From Candidatus Woesearchaeota archaeon (GTDB taxonomy: Archaea; Nanobdellota; Nanobdellia; Woesearchaeales; SM23-78), in NCBI GenBank assembly GCA_016932315.1, contig JAFGDD010000001.1, positions 1 through 36,567 on the forward strand: DNA of 36,567 nt, in the 5' to 3' direction. The position numbers and the translations under genes were made by a program. Under the pieces are notes generated by a model. The model was not told the DNA's origin. It saw only the letters and a list, made by a program, of their open reading frames with translations, and did no database searches. Of this stretch, positions 1-7,725 are shown piece by piece. Numbering within the stretch: the stretch's first letter is position 1; each line of letters opens with the position of its first letter.

Positions 1-88
1 AGCCTAAACAAGTTTAGACAACAGAAATTATTTCATAATTTCTTAGCCTAAACAAGTTTAGACAACAGAAATTATTTCATAATTTCTG
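1..88. repeat. 44-bp tandem duplication
   Basis: Two head-to-tail copies (1-44 and 45-88) are identical except for the last base. Each copy holds two small inverted repeats: CTAAAC-AA-GTTTAG (4-17) and AGAAATTA-N5-TAATTTCT (23-43). There are only two units and no spacers, so this is not a CRISPR. The first palindrome resembles the AAC/GTT palindrome that opens the cassette elements at 27-36 kb, so it may be a relative of that family; this is inference. Confidence 0.85.
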
Positions 89-430
89 AGTCCTCTCACT
101 GCTTTGCTTCGCTACGCCGTGACCCGGACATTCAGAAAAACTGCATTTTCTTGGTGTTAAACGCAGTTTAACATTTGAACCGGGAATCCCTTAACGGGAC
201 AAGCTCGCTGGAACTTGAATTCTTGAAATGTTTCCAGGCTTGCGCAGTACCGAGTTGTGCCATCACGGCATATATTTTTTGTTTGCGTTCTGCTTGTGGT
301 GGCACTCAGAAACTTGTTTCTGTTTTGCCATCACGGCATTTATTCTATGATAAAGAATAAAATGTTAGTTTATAAAATTGTTGTTTGGTTGCTGAAAATT
401 TCTCAAATATATTTTTATGAACTAAATAAG
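89..430. other. intergenic region with small hairpins, no gene
   Basis: I see no convincing gene here. The region holds a perfect palindrome GTTAAAC-GCA-GTTTAAC (156-172), a hairpin CTGGAA...TTCCAG (208-237) and two copies of the hairpin TGCCATCACGGCA (258-270 and 326-338), each followed by an AT-rich TATA-like run. Short open frames are present but have no promoter-start relationship and no recognisable product. It may be a degraded structured element like those at 27-36 kb. Confidence 0.5.
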
Positions 431-432
431 AT

Positions 433-445
433 TAGTATATATTAT
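433..445 (+). promoter_or_regulatory. TATA box of the PhoU-like gene
   Basis: The AT-rich box TTAGTATATATTA lies about 45 bp before ATG 484. An archaeal start site about 26 bp downstream (near 464) would leave a 20-nt leader. This placement excludes the upstream in-frame TTG at 445 as start codon, because it would lie inside the promoter. Confidence 0.5.
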
Positions 446-483
446 TGGTAAGATTTAAAAACAGAACGGGTTTTCCTTGTATC

Positions 484-1452
484 ATGCAGATTCGAAGGTT
501 AGTCAAGTCAGGCTTGTCATCTTTCACTGTGGCGCTGCCTAAGGAATGGATTGAGAAGAACAAGCTTAAGAAAGGCGATTTCTTATACATTGATGAGGAT
601 AATAACAAGCTGAGCGTCTCTGCGGAGCCAAAGAAGGAGCAGCGCGAGAAGAAGGAGATTGTTATTAATACAGAGGGCAAGTCAGAGAAGATTCTTAGAA
701 GAGAAATAAGGAGTGCTTATATTAATGATTATTATCGAATTTACATTAAGGGCTCAAATGTCAGGCTTTTGGCTCCATCACTAAAAAAGGATGTCCATGA
801 CTTGGTATCATTAGAGGCAATTGAGGAGTCCCAGGACAAGATAATCGCGAGAAGCTTCCTGGATTTCTCTGATGTTTCAGTAACTGACCTGATAAGAAGG
901 ATTGACAATATAACCCGCTCTATGATGACAGAAGCCATAAGCTGCATACCTGTTTATCCTGTTGATTATGACATGGCCAAGGTGCTTACCGACAGGGACG
1001 CTGATGTTAACAGGCTTTCATTCCTGGTTTTCAAGATTCTCAAAGCATGCACCCAGGATGTTAATCTCTGCTCTAAGCTGGAGCTTACCAACCTCCAGGT
1101 GCTTAAGTACTGGCACCTTGTATTCATCATTGAGAAGGTTGCAGACGAGGTTAAGAGGATTACCAGGGTAATCAAATACATGCACGACAAGAAAGTAAAG
1201 GCTGATAAGAAAGAACTGGTCAAGCTTTTCGAGGAAATAAAAGGGAATTATGAGCAAGTCATGAAAGCATTCTACAAGAACGACATGAGCCTTGCTGACA
1301 CTCTTAATGTTAACAAGCCAGCCATTATCAAGAAGTGCGAGGATTATTTTGAGAAGAACAAGAGCCTTGAAGCCTCTGAGATAACAGGCAAGCTAAAAGG
1401 AATAATTTCACAATCAGATGATATTTCTAAGATTATAAGGTATTTGAACTAG
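484..1452 (+). CDS. AbrB-PhoU domain regulator (archaeal phosphate-uptake regulator-like)
   Basis: This 322-residue protein has an N-terminal SpoVT/AbrB swapped-hairpin domain (residues about 1-45: MQIRRLVKSGLSS, then ALPKEWI and KGDFLYI). A long helical region with two PhoU-like repeats follows. In archaea this architecture is usually annotated as a phosphate-uptake regulator that binds DNA through the AbrB part. No phosphate transporter lies nearby, so the regulated process cannot be told from the window. ATG 484 is chosen over the in-frame TTG at 445 because the TATA box covers the latter and the AbrB domain starts cleanly at 484. The downstream neighbour is convergent. Family assignment is fairly sure; the exact target is unknown. 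Confidence 0.8.
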   Translation: MQIRRLVKSGLSSFTVALPKEWIEKNKLKKGDFLYIDEDNNKLSVSAEPKKEQREKKEIVINTEGKSEKILRREIRSAYINDYYRIYIKGSNVRLLAPSLKKDVHDLVSLEAIEESQDKIIARSFLDFSDVSVTDLIRRIDNITRSMMTEAISCIPVYPVDYDMAKVLTDRDADVNRLSFLVFKILKACTQDVNLCSKLELTNLQVLKYWHLVFIIEKVADEVKRITRVIKYMHDKKVKADKKELVKLFEEIKGNYEQVMKAFYKNDMSLADTLNVNKPAIIKKCEDYFEKNKSLEASEITGKLKGIISQSDDISKIIRYLN

Positions 1453-1468
1453 AGATGATTAGGTTCTC

Positions 1469-1617
1469 TTTAAATATTATTTATATATTAGGCTATGTTC
1501 AAAAAGTCGCCGCAACCCTAAGCAAGTGCAACGTCATGAGCAAAAGCAGATGACTTGCACGACGGTTGCTTGAGCGGGGGAAGCCCCCTCCGGGGTGCGC
1601 AAGGCGACTTTTTCGAA
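1469..1617 (+). ncRNA. candidate structured RNA or bidirectional terminator between convergent genes
   Basis: An 11-bp perfect stem, AAAAAGTCGCC (1501-1511) with GGCGACTTTTT (1603-1613), closes a folded domain. Inside it are GCAACC/GGTTGC enclosing GTGCAACGTCAT paired with ATGACTTGCAC (one bulge), then a GC-rich hairpin around GGGGGAAGCCCCC. The shape is a three-way junction. A TATA-like TTTAAATA (1469-1476) lies about 27 bp before the base of the stem, which would suit a plus-strand RNA. Because the arms are A-rich then T-rich and sit between two converging genes, a bidirectional terminator is an equally good reading. I do not recognise a known RNA family. Confidence 0.45.
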
Positions 1618-1660
1618 GAATTTAAACACGCCGTCATATATGAATATTCTTCAATATTCT

Positions 1661-2869
1661 TCAAATCTTCTTCGCCGGCTTAAGTATAGTCCCGCCCTTT
1701 TCCTTGAATGAGAATAACTGGGCAGGCCTGTGAACCCCTTCCATCTTAGTCTCCTTTAGCGGAACAATAGTAATTGCTTCCTTTACTCTCTTCCTGAAAT
1801 TCCTCTTGTCAAGCTTTTTTCCAAGTATAACCTCATACACTTTCTGGAGCTCTGTTAGTGTGAACTTTTCGGGCAGCAGCTGGAATGCTATATTGCTGTA
1901 CTCAACCTTGTTCCTTATCCTTTCAAGAGCAGAAGCCAATATCTTGTTGTGGTCAAATGCCAGTTTGGGTAGTTTGTCGATTGAGAACCAATTGGCTTCA
2001 GCAGCGTCAGTTGTGGCCTGTAGCTTAAGATGGTCTGATGATATTAAGGCATAATAAGCAACTGTTATCACCCTAGTTCTTGGATCCCTATCAGGCTCTC
2101 CAAATGTGTAAAGCTGCTCAAGATAAACATTCTTCACGCCAGTCTCCTCCTCGAGCTCTCGCTTGGCAGCCTCCTCAAGAGGCTCTTTTATACCGACAAA
2201 TCCTCCTGGAATAGCCCACATACCCTTAAAAGGCCAGGACTTCCTCTTAATGAGCAGAACCTTAAGCTCATTATTTCTGACAGTGAATATAATAATGTCG
2301 ACGCTCACTCCTGGCTTCTCAAATTTTTCAGCATCAAATGTTTTAGGATTATCCCTGTAAGGCTTAAGATATTTGTAATAATCTTCAACAAACCTGGCGT
2401 GGTCAAAAGCCATTCTTGGAAGCTCAGATTTGTTCACGATCCTGATTTCGTCAACATTCAAGCCAGGCTTGACAGCTTTGAGGAATTTTGCCTTGTCAAT
2501 AAGCAATTGGACTGCGAAGACAGTGGTGTTGCCGCCGCGAGGGTCTGTGCCTGAGTCATAGGTGCGTATCTGGTGAAGCTCTGCCTCTTTGCCGAGGTCG
2601 TTGAATATTATTTTGTTGGGGAAAACAGAGAAGTCGCAGTAAGCATCAAGATTCAATCTCTGCCTGATAACACTGATGACTGCGTTCTGTAGGCTCTCAA
2701 AAGCTTCCTGCTTTCCTCCAGGCAAAGCCCAGAGCCCTGCATAAGGGTCCTTTTTCCTCTTGACCAACATTATATCTTTGTTGTTGATGTCAATGATTAT
2801 GTCGACAGAATTCATGATCTGAGACTCATACGGCTGTAAAGGAGTGCTTAAATTATTTTTCTTTTCCAT
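1661..2869 (-). CDS. Tandem Nudix protein with C-terminal winged helix, NrtR-like regulator candidate
   Basis: 402 residues with two Nudix domains. The first (about 18-165) has a decayed Nudix box: GGKQEAF is kept, but the REUxEExGU part reads SVIRQRLNL, so it is probably catalytically dead. The second (about 190-325) has an intact box GGFVGIKEPLEEAAKREL followed by EEETGV. The last about 75 residues, after the AFDHNKIL motif, match the winged helix of NrtR-type proteins, which in bacteria sense ADP-ribose and repress NAD genes. ATG 2869 lies 27 bp from a TATA box (leaderless), and a palindrome shared with the NAD operon promoter overlaps this start. I infer a ligand-sensing repressor of the operon at 18.1-24.8 kb; a plain ADP-ribose pyrophosphatase remains possible. 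Confidence 0.7.
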   Translation of the reverse strand: MEKKNNLSTPLQPYESQIMNSVDIIIDINNKDIMLVKRKKDPYAGLWALPGGKQEAFESLQNAVISVIRQRLNLDAYCDFSVFPNKIIFNDLGKEAELHQIRTYDSGTDPRGGNTTVFAVQLLIDKAKFLKAVKPGLNVDEIRIVNKSELPRMAFDHARFVEDYYKYLKPYRDNPKTFDAEKFEKPGVSVDIIIFTVRNNELKVLLIKRKSWPFKGMWAIPGGFVGIKEPLEEAAKRELEEETGVKNVYLEQLYTFGEPDRDPRTRVITVAYYALISSDHLKLQATTDAAEANWFSIDKLPKLAFDHNKILASALERIRNKVEYSNIAFQLLPEKFTLTELQKVYEVILGKKLDKRNFRKRVKEAITIVPLKETKMEGVHRPAQLFSFKEKGGTILKPAKKI

Positions 2870-2905
2870 TAGTTAGTGTGATGATTACATTATTTATAAA
2901 TGTTA
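2870..2905 (-). promoter_or_regulatory. Promoter and palindromic operator of the Nudix-winged-helix gene
   Basis: On the minus strand a TTTATAAATA box (about 2892-2901) lies 27 bp before ATG 2869, giving leaderless transcription. Between them on the plus strand is TAGTGT-GATGATT-ACATTA (2874-2892). This is the same TAGTGT-N7-ACAC(T) palindrome seen twice before pncB, with one base changed. A protein bound here would cover the start site, which suggests autorepression. Confidence 0.55.
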
Positions 2906-2991
2906 TTGCGAAATATTAAATTTTATTTTTATAATTAATTTATAATTAATCTTATAGTAATTTATAATTAATAATTTTTAATTCACTCAAA
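2906..2991. promoter_or_regulatory. AT-rich stretch with repeated TTTATAATTAAT boxes
   Basis: Nearly pure A/T DNA with the motif TTATAATTAAT present three times (around 2930, 2940 and 2961). The last TTTATAAT (2961-2968) lies 27 bp before the base of the downstream stem at 2993, the spacing expected of an archaeal TATA box driving that RNA on the plus strand. Confidence 0.4.
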
Positions 2992-3085
2992 GGAAACAGG
3001 CTTGCGCCAGGACACTTGGAGGCGCCCCTTGTTTTTCAGACCTTCCTGAATTGATGCAAGCCTGTTTCATACAAATTGGTTTTTA
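2992..3085 (+). ncRNA. candidate small RNA closed by a 13-bp stem
   Basis: GAAACAGGCTTGC (2993-3005) pairs perfectly with GCAAGCCTGTTTC (3056-3068), enclosing 50 nt. A TATA box lies 27 bp upstream of the first stem base, and a T-run follows at 3080-3086. Promoter, stem base and T-tract line up as a short independent transcript. It abuts and slightly overlaps the 3' end of the minus-strand zinc-ribbon gene, so it could be that gene's terminator instead. I see no C/D or H/ACA box signature. Confidence 0.45.
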
Positions 3086-3490
3086 AAAACGCAAAACATT
3101 TTCTTCTTTTTCTGACCGTAAAAAACCTTCTACGTAGCGAATAGACTTCTCAAGATGCTCTCTTGAAAGCCTTCCTTTGTATTCTGCAGGAAGGTTATAT
3201 GTACGCTCTTCTATAACTCCACCAAGATTCACTCTCTCAACCCGAGGCTGAGGTATCTCTCTTCTGCCAAAATAAACAATTCTGTCTTCCTGGTAGATTT
3301 TATTGCACTTGTCGCAAGCGTAGAATATGCTTAATTGAAAAGGCATAACAGGATTTAGATTCGCCTCATAGTCCTCATAATTCTTCTTTTGCCTTTCATC
3401 AAGCTTTCCTCCCAATGGTTTAGTGCTGGCTATTTTTTCTAACTTTCCTTGCCCGCATTCACATTCAATGTATTCTATTTTTTTTACCAT
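3083..3490 (-). CDS. Small zinc-ribbon protein of unknown function
   Basis: 135 residues. Two cysteine pairs, CECG near residue 10 and CDKC near residue 58, would make one zinc ribbon. A basic/acidic helical tail follows, with YNLPAEYKGRLS and a charged C-terminus. ATG 3490 is preferred over the upstream GTG at 3520 because GGAGG sits 5 nt before it. It is the last gene of the cluster that begins at 16503, 55 bp after the pyruvate-kinase-like gene. The zinc ribbon could bind protein or nucleic acid; nothing decides which. Confidence 0.65.
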   Translation of the reverse strand: MVKKIEYIECECGQGKLEKIASTKPLGGKLDERQKKNYEDYEANLNPVMPFQLSIFYACDKCNKIYQEDRIVYFGRREIPQPRVERVNLGGVIEERTYNLPAEYKGRLSREHLEKSIRYVEGFLRSEKEENVLRF

Positions 3491-3545
3491 TTTTTCCTCC
3501 GTTGCTTTATCCTTTATCACTTGATTAATTGCTTAATCTGTTTGT

Positions 3546-4715
3546 TTAATCTGTTTTATAATCAGTAGCGTTTGTATCATAATCTGATTGTTCAGGCATG
3601 TATTCGCGCATTATCTGTGAAAGAACTTTGACTGCTTTAATGGGGTTCTTGCTGTTGCTGGTCTCTGCTGACAGCATTAATGCGTCGCTACCATCGAGCA
3701 CTGCGTTCGCTACATCGCACACTTCTGAGCGCGTAGGCTTATCCCTTTCAGTCATTGAGTCTAGTAAGCCAGTTGCAGTTATCACAGGTACATTGTATTT
3801 TTTGCAGAGCCTTATTATTCTCTTCTGATAACCTGCTAGCTTGTAGTAAGGTAGCTCTACGAACATGTCGCCCCTGGCAATCATCACCCCAAACTTTATG
3901 TTCTCTTTTTTTGCATAAGCTAATATGCTTTCAAGATTGTCAATGCCTTGCTGGTCTTCTATCTTTCCTATTATGCCTATCTCTTTTGATGAGTTTGAAT
4001 CATAAGATGCATGAAAATTTTTTTGTTCATAATCTTTCTTGATGATGTGCTTTCCTTGCGCTCTATATTTTTTTCCTTCATTTATTCTTTCATTTATCCT
4101 TTCGTTTATTCTTTCGCTTATCAGCTCATGCAGCTTCTTTATGTCTTCAGCATCCCTTGTGAATGAGAGCGCTATGTAATCTAGGTTGTTCTTTATAGTG
4201 AAGTCAACTACTGCAACATCCTTCTTTGAGAACCTTTCAACATTAAGGTATTTGCCAGGTACATTGGCTCCCATATCCTTATGAAAGTTGCCATCACCGG
4301 GCTTAATAACCTTTAAAGTAACTTTTTTTGCAGGCTTGTCCTTGGCAATCACCCTGGTATCAATGGTGCCGTTCTCAAAGGTTATCCTGTCACCGAGTTC
4401 TATGTCGTCAATAAAGTCCTTGGTGAAATGAACAATTCCTTTGTTAAAGCTGAGCATAATGTTATCTCCCTTATTGATGCGCAGGTTATAGTCTGCTTTT
4501 ACCCTTACCTGAGGCCCTTTGATGTCCATCATCACTGGAATGTCAGCAATGCTTTTCAAAAGCTCAATCCTCTCTTTGTACTCATCAAGCGTTGCATAGG
4601 CTGTGTTAATCCTGGCGCAGTTCATGCCTTGCCTTACCATTTCTCTCAGATCTTCATAGTCATCTGTGGTTGTTCCGAGTGTGCAGATGATTTTTGGCTT
4701 TGGCCTGATTTTCAT
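3546..4715 (-). CDS. Divergent pyruvate kinase-like protein
   Basis: 389 residues covering the barrel and B domain of pyruvate kinase but lacking the usual C-terminal regulatory domain. Visible motifs: KPKIICTLG, DIKGPQVR, a B domain, SFTRDAEDI, GKIEDQQGI (catalytic Lys and Mg ligand Glu kept), MIARGD, ATGLLDSM and PTRSEVCDVANAVLDG. The usual RxNxSHG loop reads RINTAYAT, losing the Ser and His that help bind ATP and K+, and ATQMLESM has become ATGLLDSM. A linker insertion carries a triple ERIN repeat. ATG 4715 is chosen over TTG 4748 because GAGG lies upstream; the gene follows the NadM gene by about 30 bp. It may be a weak, altered-specificity or non-catalytic enzyme. Confidence 0.8.
   Translation of the reverse strand: MKIRPKPKIICTLGTTTDDYEDLREMVRQGMNCARINTAYATLDEYKERIELLKSIADIPVMMDIKGPQVRVKADYNLRINKGDNIMLSFNKGIVHFTKDFIDDIELGDRITFENGTIDTRVIAKDKPAKKVTLKVIKPGDGNFHKDMGANVPGKYLNVERFSKKDVAVVDFTIKNNLDYIALSFTRDAEDIKKLHELISERINERINERINEGKKYRAQGKHIIKKDYEQKNFHASYDSNSSKEIGIIGKIEDQQGIDNLESILAYAKKENIKFGVMIARGDMFVELPYYKLAGYQKRIIRLCKKYNVPVITATGLLDSMTERDKPTRSEVCDVANAVLDGSDALMLSAETSNSKNPIKAVKVLSQIMREYMPEQSDYDTNATDYKTD
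4088..4123. repeat. Short tandem repeat inside the pyruvate kinase-like gene
   Basis: About three copies of a 12-bp unit near TTCATTTATCC/TTCGTTTATTC encode ERIN-ERIN-ERIN in the minus-strand protein, next to a long non-conserved insert. In-frame slippage could change the insert length by four residues at a time. Confidence 0.6.
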
Positions 4716-4744
4716 TTTGTGCTTCGCCTCTGTCTGAAATTTTA

Positions 4745-5914
4745 TCAAATTTTTCTTAGTATCTTCTCCAATATGAATCCAGTGTAATCCAGTGGTCTGT
4801 ACTTCTCAAGACCCAATTCCTTGACAGCCTTCTCAATCCTGAACTTGTCCCTTGATTCTATGCTGACAGTAAAGTATGTTTCCCTGCTTCCTTGTGGCTG
4901 TATTTTCTGGAAATCAATTGCGCAGGCATTATACAATCCAATGATTCTTTCCTTCTCAATATTCACATTTGTTAACCCGAGCTCCTTGTTCTCACTAAGC
5001 ATTCTTCTTAGCTGGCATGCATCCAAGTATTCAGGAATATTTCTTGGCAGGGTAAAGACTATGTCCTTGAAAAGAGCTTCAAGAGATTGCTTTTTCACAG
5101 GTGCCTTAAAAATATAAGGTGCTGTCTTCTCATATCCGCCTTCTTGCTGAAGCTTCTTTTTTACTTTGAATATGTCTCCTCTCAGTTTTATATTGACTCC
5201 AGGATGCTCTGCTGAGACAAAGTAAGAGTCAGATTCATTTTTCTTATCAACTCTGGGCAATCCAAGTATTCTGTTCTTGTCTTCAGGCTCAAGATAATCA
5301 AAAGTCCTCCACTCCCAGTCAGGATAAAAATTATGCACTATAATCATTTCCTCGCCGTGCTCCCTGTAAAGCTCCTCTATTATCTTTGCTCCTTTCATGG
5401 TGTGAAGGAACTTGATAACTCCAGGAGGCACATAATCCTCAACATTCTCGCCCATGGCAATCTTCTCCCTTATGGTTTGGGCGTGGAATGGGTCTCTTAT
5501 GGGTATGCCTCTTACTTCATAGCCGTGCTTTTCAAAAAGCTCTTTCTCTCGTTTTGTATTGGTGTAGAAGTAATCAAAGTTAGGCATGATGCTAATCACA
5601 TAATTCACCCAGCGCTCATGATCGTGCTGGTCAAGTATTGGCATGATCTGGTAAGGCTTTTTTATCTCGTCCTTGATTGCCTCATGAACAAGCTCCTTTC
5701 TCTCATCAAAAGTAAATGGGTTGGTTATCCAGGGCATCTCTAAATGCTTATGATTCCTGTCATACTGCGAGCTCCCAATGCCAATGATTATCTCATCAAC
5801 ATCTGGCTCAGATTCCATAAACTTGATAATGTTCAGGTGCCCTTTGTGGAACATCTGATACCTGCCAACAATTAATCCTCTCCTTGGCTTATTTCTTGAC
5901 TCATTAATTCTCAT
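4745..5914 (-). CDS. NadM-type adenylyltransferase with unknown C-terminal domain
   Basis: 389 residues. The N-terminal about 175 residues are an archaeal nicotinamide-nucleotide (NMN) adenylyltransferase: GRYQMFHKGHL (HxGH motif), GIGSSQYDR, ITNPFTFDERKEL and a late TIREKIAMGE motif. Members of this family make NAD from NMN and ATP. About 200 extra C-terminal residues (from about 190) are unlike any normal NadM; the pattern around VNIKLRGDIFKVKKKL faintly recalls a CYTH-type phosphate-binding fold, but this is weak. ATG 5914 follows the kinase stop codon by 1 nt, with GGAG 9 nt upstream. A second NMNAT occurs at 19.0 kb, so this copy may be specialised for other adenylyl transfer. Confidence 0.75.
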   Translation of the reverse strand: MRINESRNKPRRGLIVGRYQMFHKGHLNIIKFMESEPDVDEIIIGIGSSQYDRNHKHLEMPWITNPFTFDERKELVHEAIKDEIKKPYQIMPILDQHDHERWVNYVISIMPNFDYFYTNTKREKELFEKHGYEVRGIPIRDPFHAQTIREKIAMGENVEDYVPPGVIKFLHTMKGAKIIEELYREHGEEMIIVHNFYPDWEWRTFDYLEPEDKNRILGLPRVDKKNESDSYFVSAEHPGVNIKLRGDIFKVKKKLQQEGGYEKTAPYIFKAPVKKQSLEALFKDIVFTLPRNIPEYLDACQLRRMLSENKELGLTNVNIEKERIIGLYNACAIDFQKIQPQGSRETYFTVSIESRDKFRIEKAVKELGLEKYRPLDYTGFILEKILRKI

Positions 5915-5915
5915 T

Positions 5916-7634
5916 CTAATCAACTCCGTTTTTGCCTCTGTTAATTTTCCCACTAATTTTTTCTTCGACTACTCTTATCTGAGCATAAAAATCTTTCATG
6001 CTAATCCTTTTGTCAATGTTCTTTTCCAGTGCTTTGTCAAGCAATTCTTTGAGTTCATTATTATCCTTGAGCACAGCAGCTTTAGAATCATATTCCTTGC
6101 ACAGGTTGCACAGAGAGTACTTCATTATCTCGCTCTCGCGCAATCCATCACCTTCGCCTTCAGCCAGCTCATAGCCTGGCTTTGCAAATGGATGCTTGCC
6201 AACCACGAGCTCATAAAGCAGCACTCCTAGCTGGAACACATCAGTCTTCTTGTAAACCCTGAACCTGGTGCCTGTTTCTGGCGCAACGTACTTTGGAGTG
6301 GATAATAATGATGTGACATAAGTATCGCCGCTAACCTTTTCTTCCAGTAACCTGGACATTCCAAAGTCGAGCAGTTTGACCTCCTTTGTTCTGGGGCTGT
6401 AAAGAACATTAGTGTCTTTGATGTCTCCGTACAGGATGTTGTTGTCATGCAAGTAATTCATTACATCAGCCAGTACCCTTATAATCCTCACTCCCTCTTT
6501 TAGGGATAAGCGCGCACCCTTTTTTGTGTACTTTGAAAGGTTTTCTCCTTCAAAGAACTTGAACTTGAGCAGCTCAACGCCATCTTTTTTTGCGCTTCCA
6601 AGATAGGATATGATGTTATCGTGAGGCTTTTTGCTTATCTTCTCATAAATCTCTTTTTCCATGTTATAGCCGTCAAGCCTTGAGAAGTCAACATAAAGCT
6701 TGAGGTTTTCTTTTATTACAATCCTCTCTCTTATGCCTGTGCCTCTGCTTTCTTCCTCTGCGAGGTAAAGGTGGCTGCTGATAGGGAAGAAGTCATCGCT
6801 GTCGCCGCTCTGAATCTTCTTGACAAGCCTGATGCTGCTTTCCTTGCAATATTCATTAACAACATCATCAATCCTTCTCCTGACTGGCTTGAGCTTTTTC
6901 TTGAAATCTTCCCTCGCACTGCTTATCAGCCAAGGGTCTCCTGAATAATCTGCAAGAAAAACTCTTCTTGGAATGTTTTCGTTGCCTGCCTTCTCAAGCT
7001 TATCAACAATTCTCTTAACAACCCTCTTTCTGTCAACTATAACTTTCTCATTGCTGCCAACAGCAGCTTCATAATTATCAAGCATCTGCTCAAGCTTTTG
7101 CTCATCAAGATAGAAAGTATTGGTCTCCCGCTCAACCCTCATGTTGGGTATTGCTCTTTCAACAATGAATTTGGAATAATCAGTTCTGCTCAGGCTTTGC
7201 CCTTGCTTTATCAAATCATTAACTAATCCGTGCCTTCCATAAGTCAGTCCGAGCTCTAACAACTCTTTAAGTTTTTCATTATCTTCTGCTGCAACAAAAT
7301 AATCCTTTGCCCTCTCAAACCTGAGCATTAGGACATTAGCCATGCCAAGAACCCTGCAGACTTCCTTCAGGCCCTGCTTTCCAAGATGATCAGCTGCATA
7401 ATCCTTAATCCTGTCGAATCCTTTCTCCATGTTTGCAACAGAGCCTTTGCTGTTAGCAAGATAAGATGATAGAATGAGCATGTCGCATACCTGCTTGCTT
7501 CTTATGAGATTGTCAAGCTCATTAACCAATTCTTTTTCTACGGGCTTGTCTAGACTGCTTCTTTCACTTTTTTCGTTCTCTTTGTTCTCTGTTTTTTCTT
7601 GTTCCCTTATTGCTCTCATGTTGGGCGCCTCCAT
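5916..7634 (-). CDS. Ser/Thr protein kinase with helical N-terminal domain
   Basis: 572 residues. The first about 260 are helical with TPR-like spacing (for example MANVLMLRFERAKDYFVAAEDNEKL). The C-terminal kinase domain (about 275-555) shows VIKE (ATP-binding Lys), YGDIKDTNVL (catalytic Asp, Lys and Asn kept; Arg of HRD absent, so a non-RD kinase), LDFGMS (DFG), VAPE and DVFQLGVLLYEL. All catalytic residues are present, so it should phosphorylate proteins. No membrane segment is seen. RBS GAGGTGG precedes ATG 7634. The stop codon is 1 nt from the NadM start, and the gene sits inside the ubiquitin-like cluster, suggesting that it regulates or is regulated by that system. Confidence 0.85.
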   Translation of the reverse strand: MEAPNMRAIREQEKTENKENEKSERSSLDKPVEKELVNELDNLIRSKQVCDMLILSSYLANSKGSVANMEKGFDRIKDYAADHLGKQGLKEVCRVLGMANVLMLRFERAKDYFVAAEDNEKLKELLELGLTYGRHGLVNDLIKQGQSLSRTDYSKFIVERAIPNMRVERETNTFYLDEQKLEQMLDNYEAAVGSNEKVIVDRKRVVKRIVDKLEKAGNENIPRRVFLADYSGDPWLISSAREDFKKKLKPVRRRIDDVVNEYCKESSIRLVKKIQSGDSDDFFPISSHLYLAEEESRGTGIRERIVIKENLKLYVDFSRLDGYNMEKEIYEKISKKPHDNIISYLGSAKKDGVELLKFKFFEGENLSKYTKKGARLSLKEGVRIIRVLADVMNYLHDNNILYGDIKDTNVLYSPRTKEVKLLDFGMSRLLEEKVSGDTYVTSLLSTPKYVAPETGTRFRVYKKTDVFQLGVLLYELVVGKHPFAKPGYELAEGEGDGLRESEIMKYSLCNLCKEYDSKAAVLKDNNELKELLDKALEKNIDKRISMKDFYAQIRVVEEKISGKINRGKNGVD

Positions 7635-7725
7635 CTTTACCCACCTCGGATTTTTTGAGCAAGCATGGTTTCTGAGTCTTGTTTGTTTTTGATTTTTTTT
7701 GAGTTGGTCCTATTCTTTATTTATC

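Noticed and set aside
1..88. CRISPR-like repeat
   Set aside because: Only two directly abutting copies with no spacers between them and no cas genes.
962..1257. Additional open frames on both strands
   Set aside because: They overlap the PhoU-like gene in other frames and give no recognisable protein or promoter.
1498..1617. SRP RNA or RNase P RNA
   Set aside because: Far too short and lacking the conserved core sequences of either.
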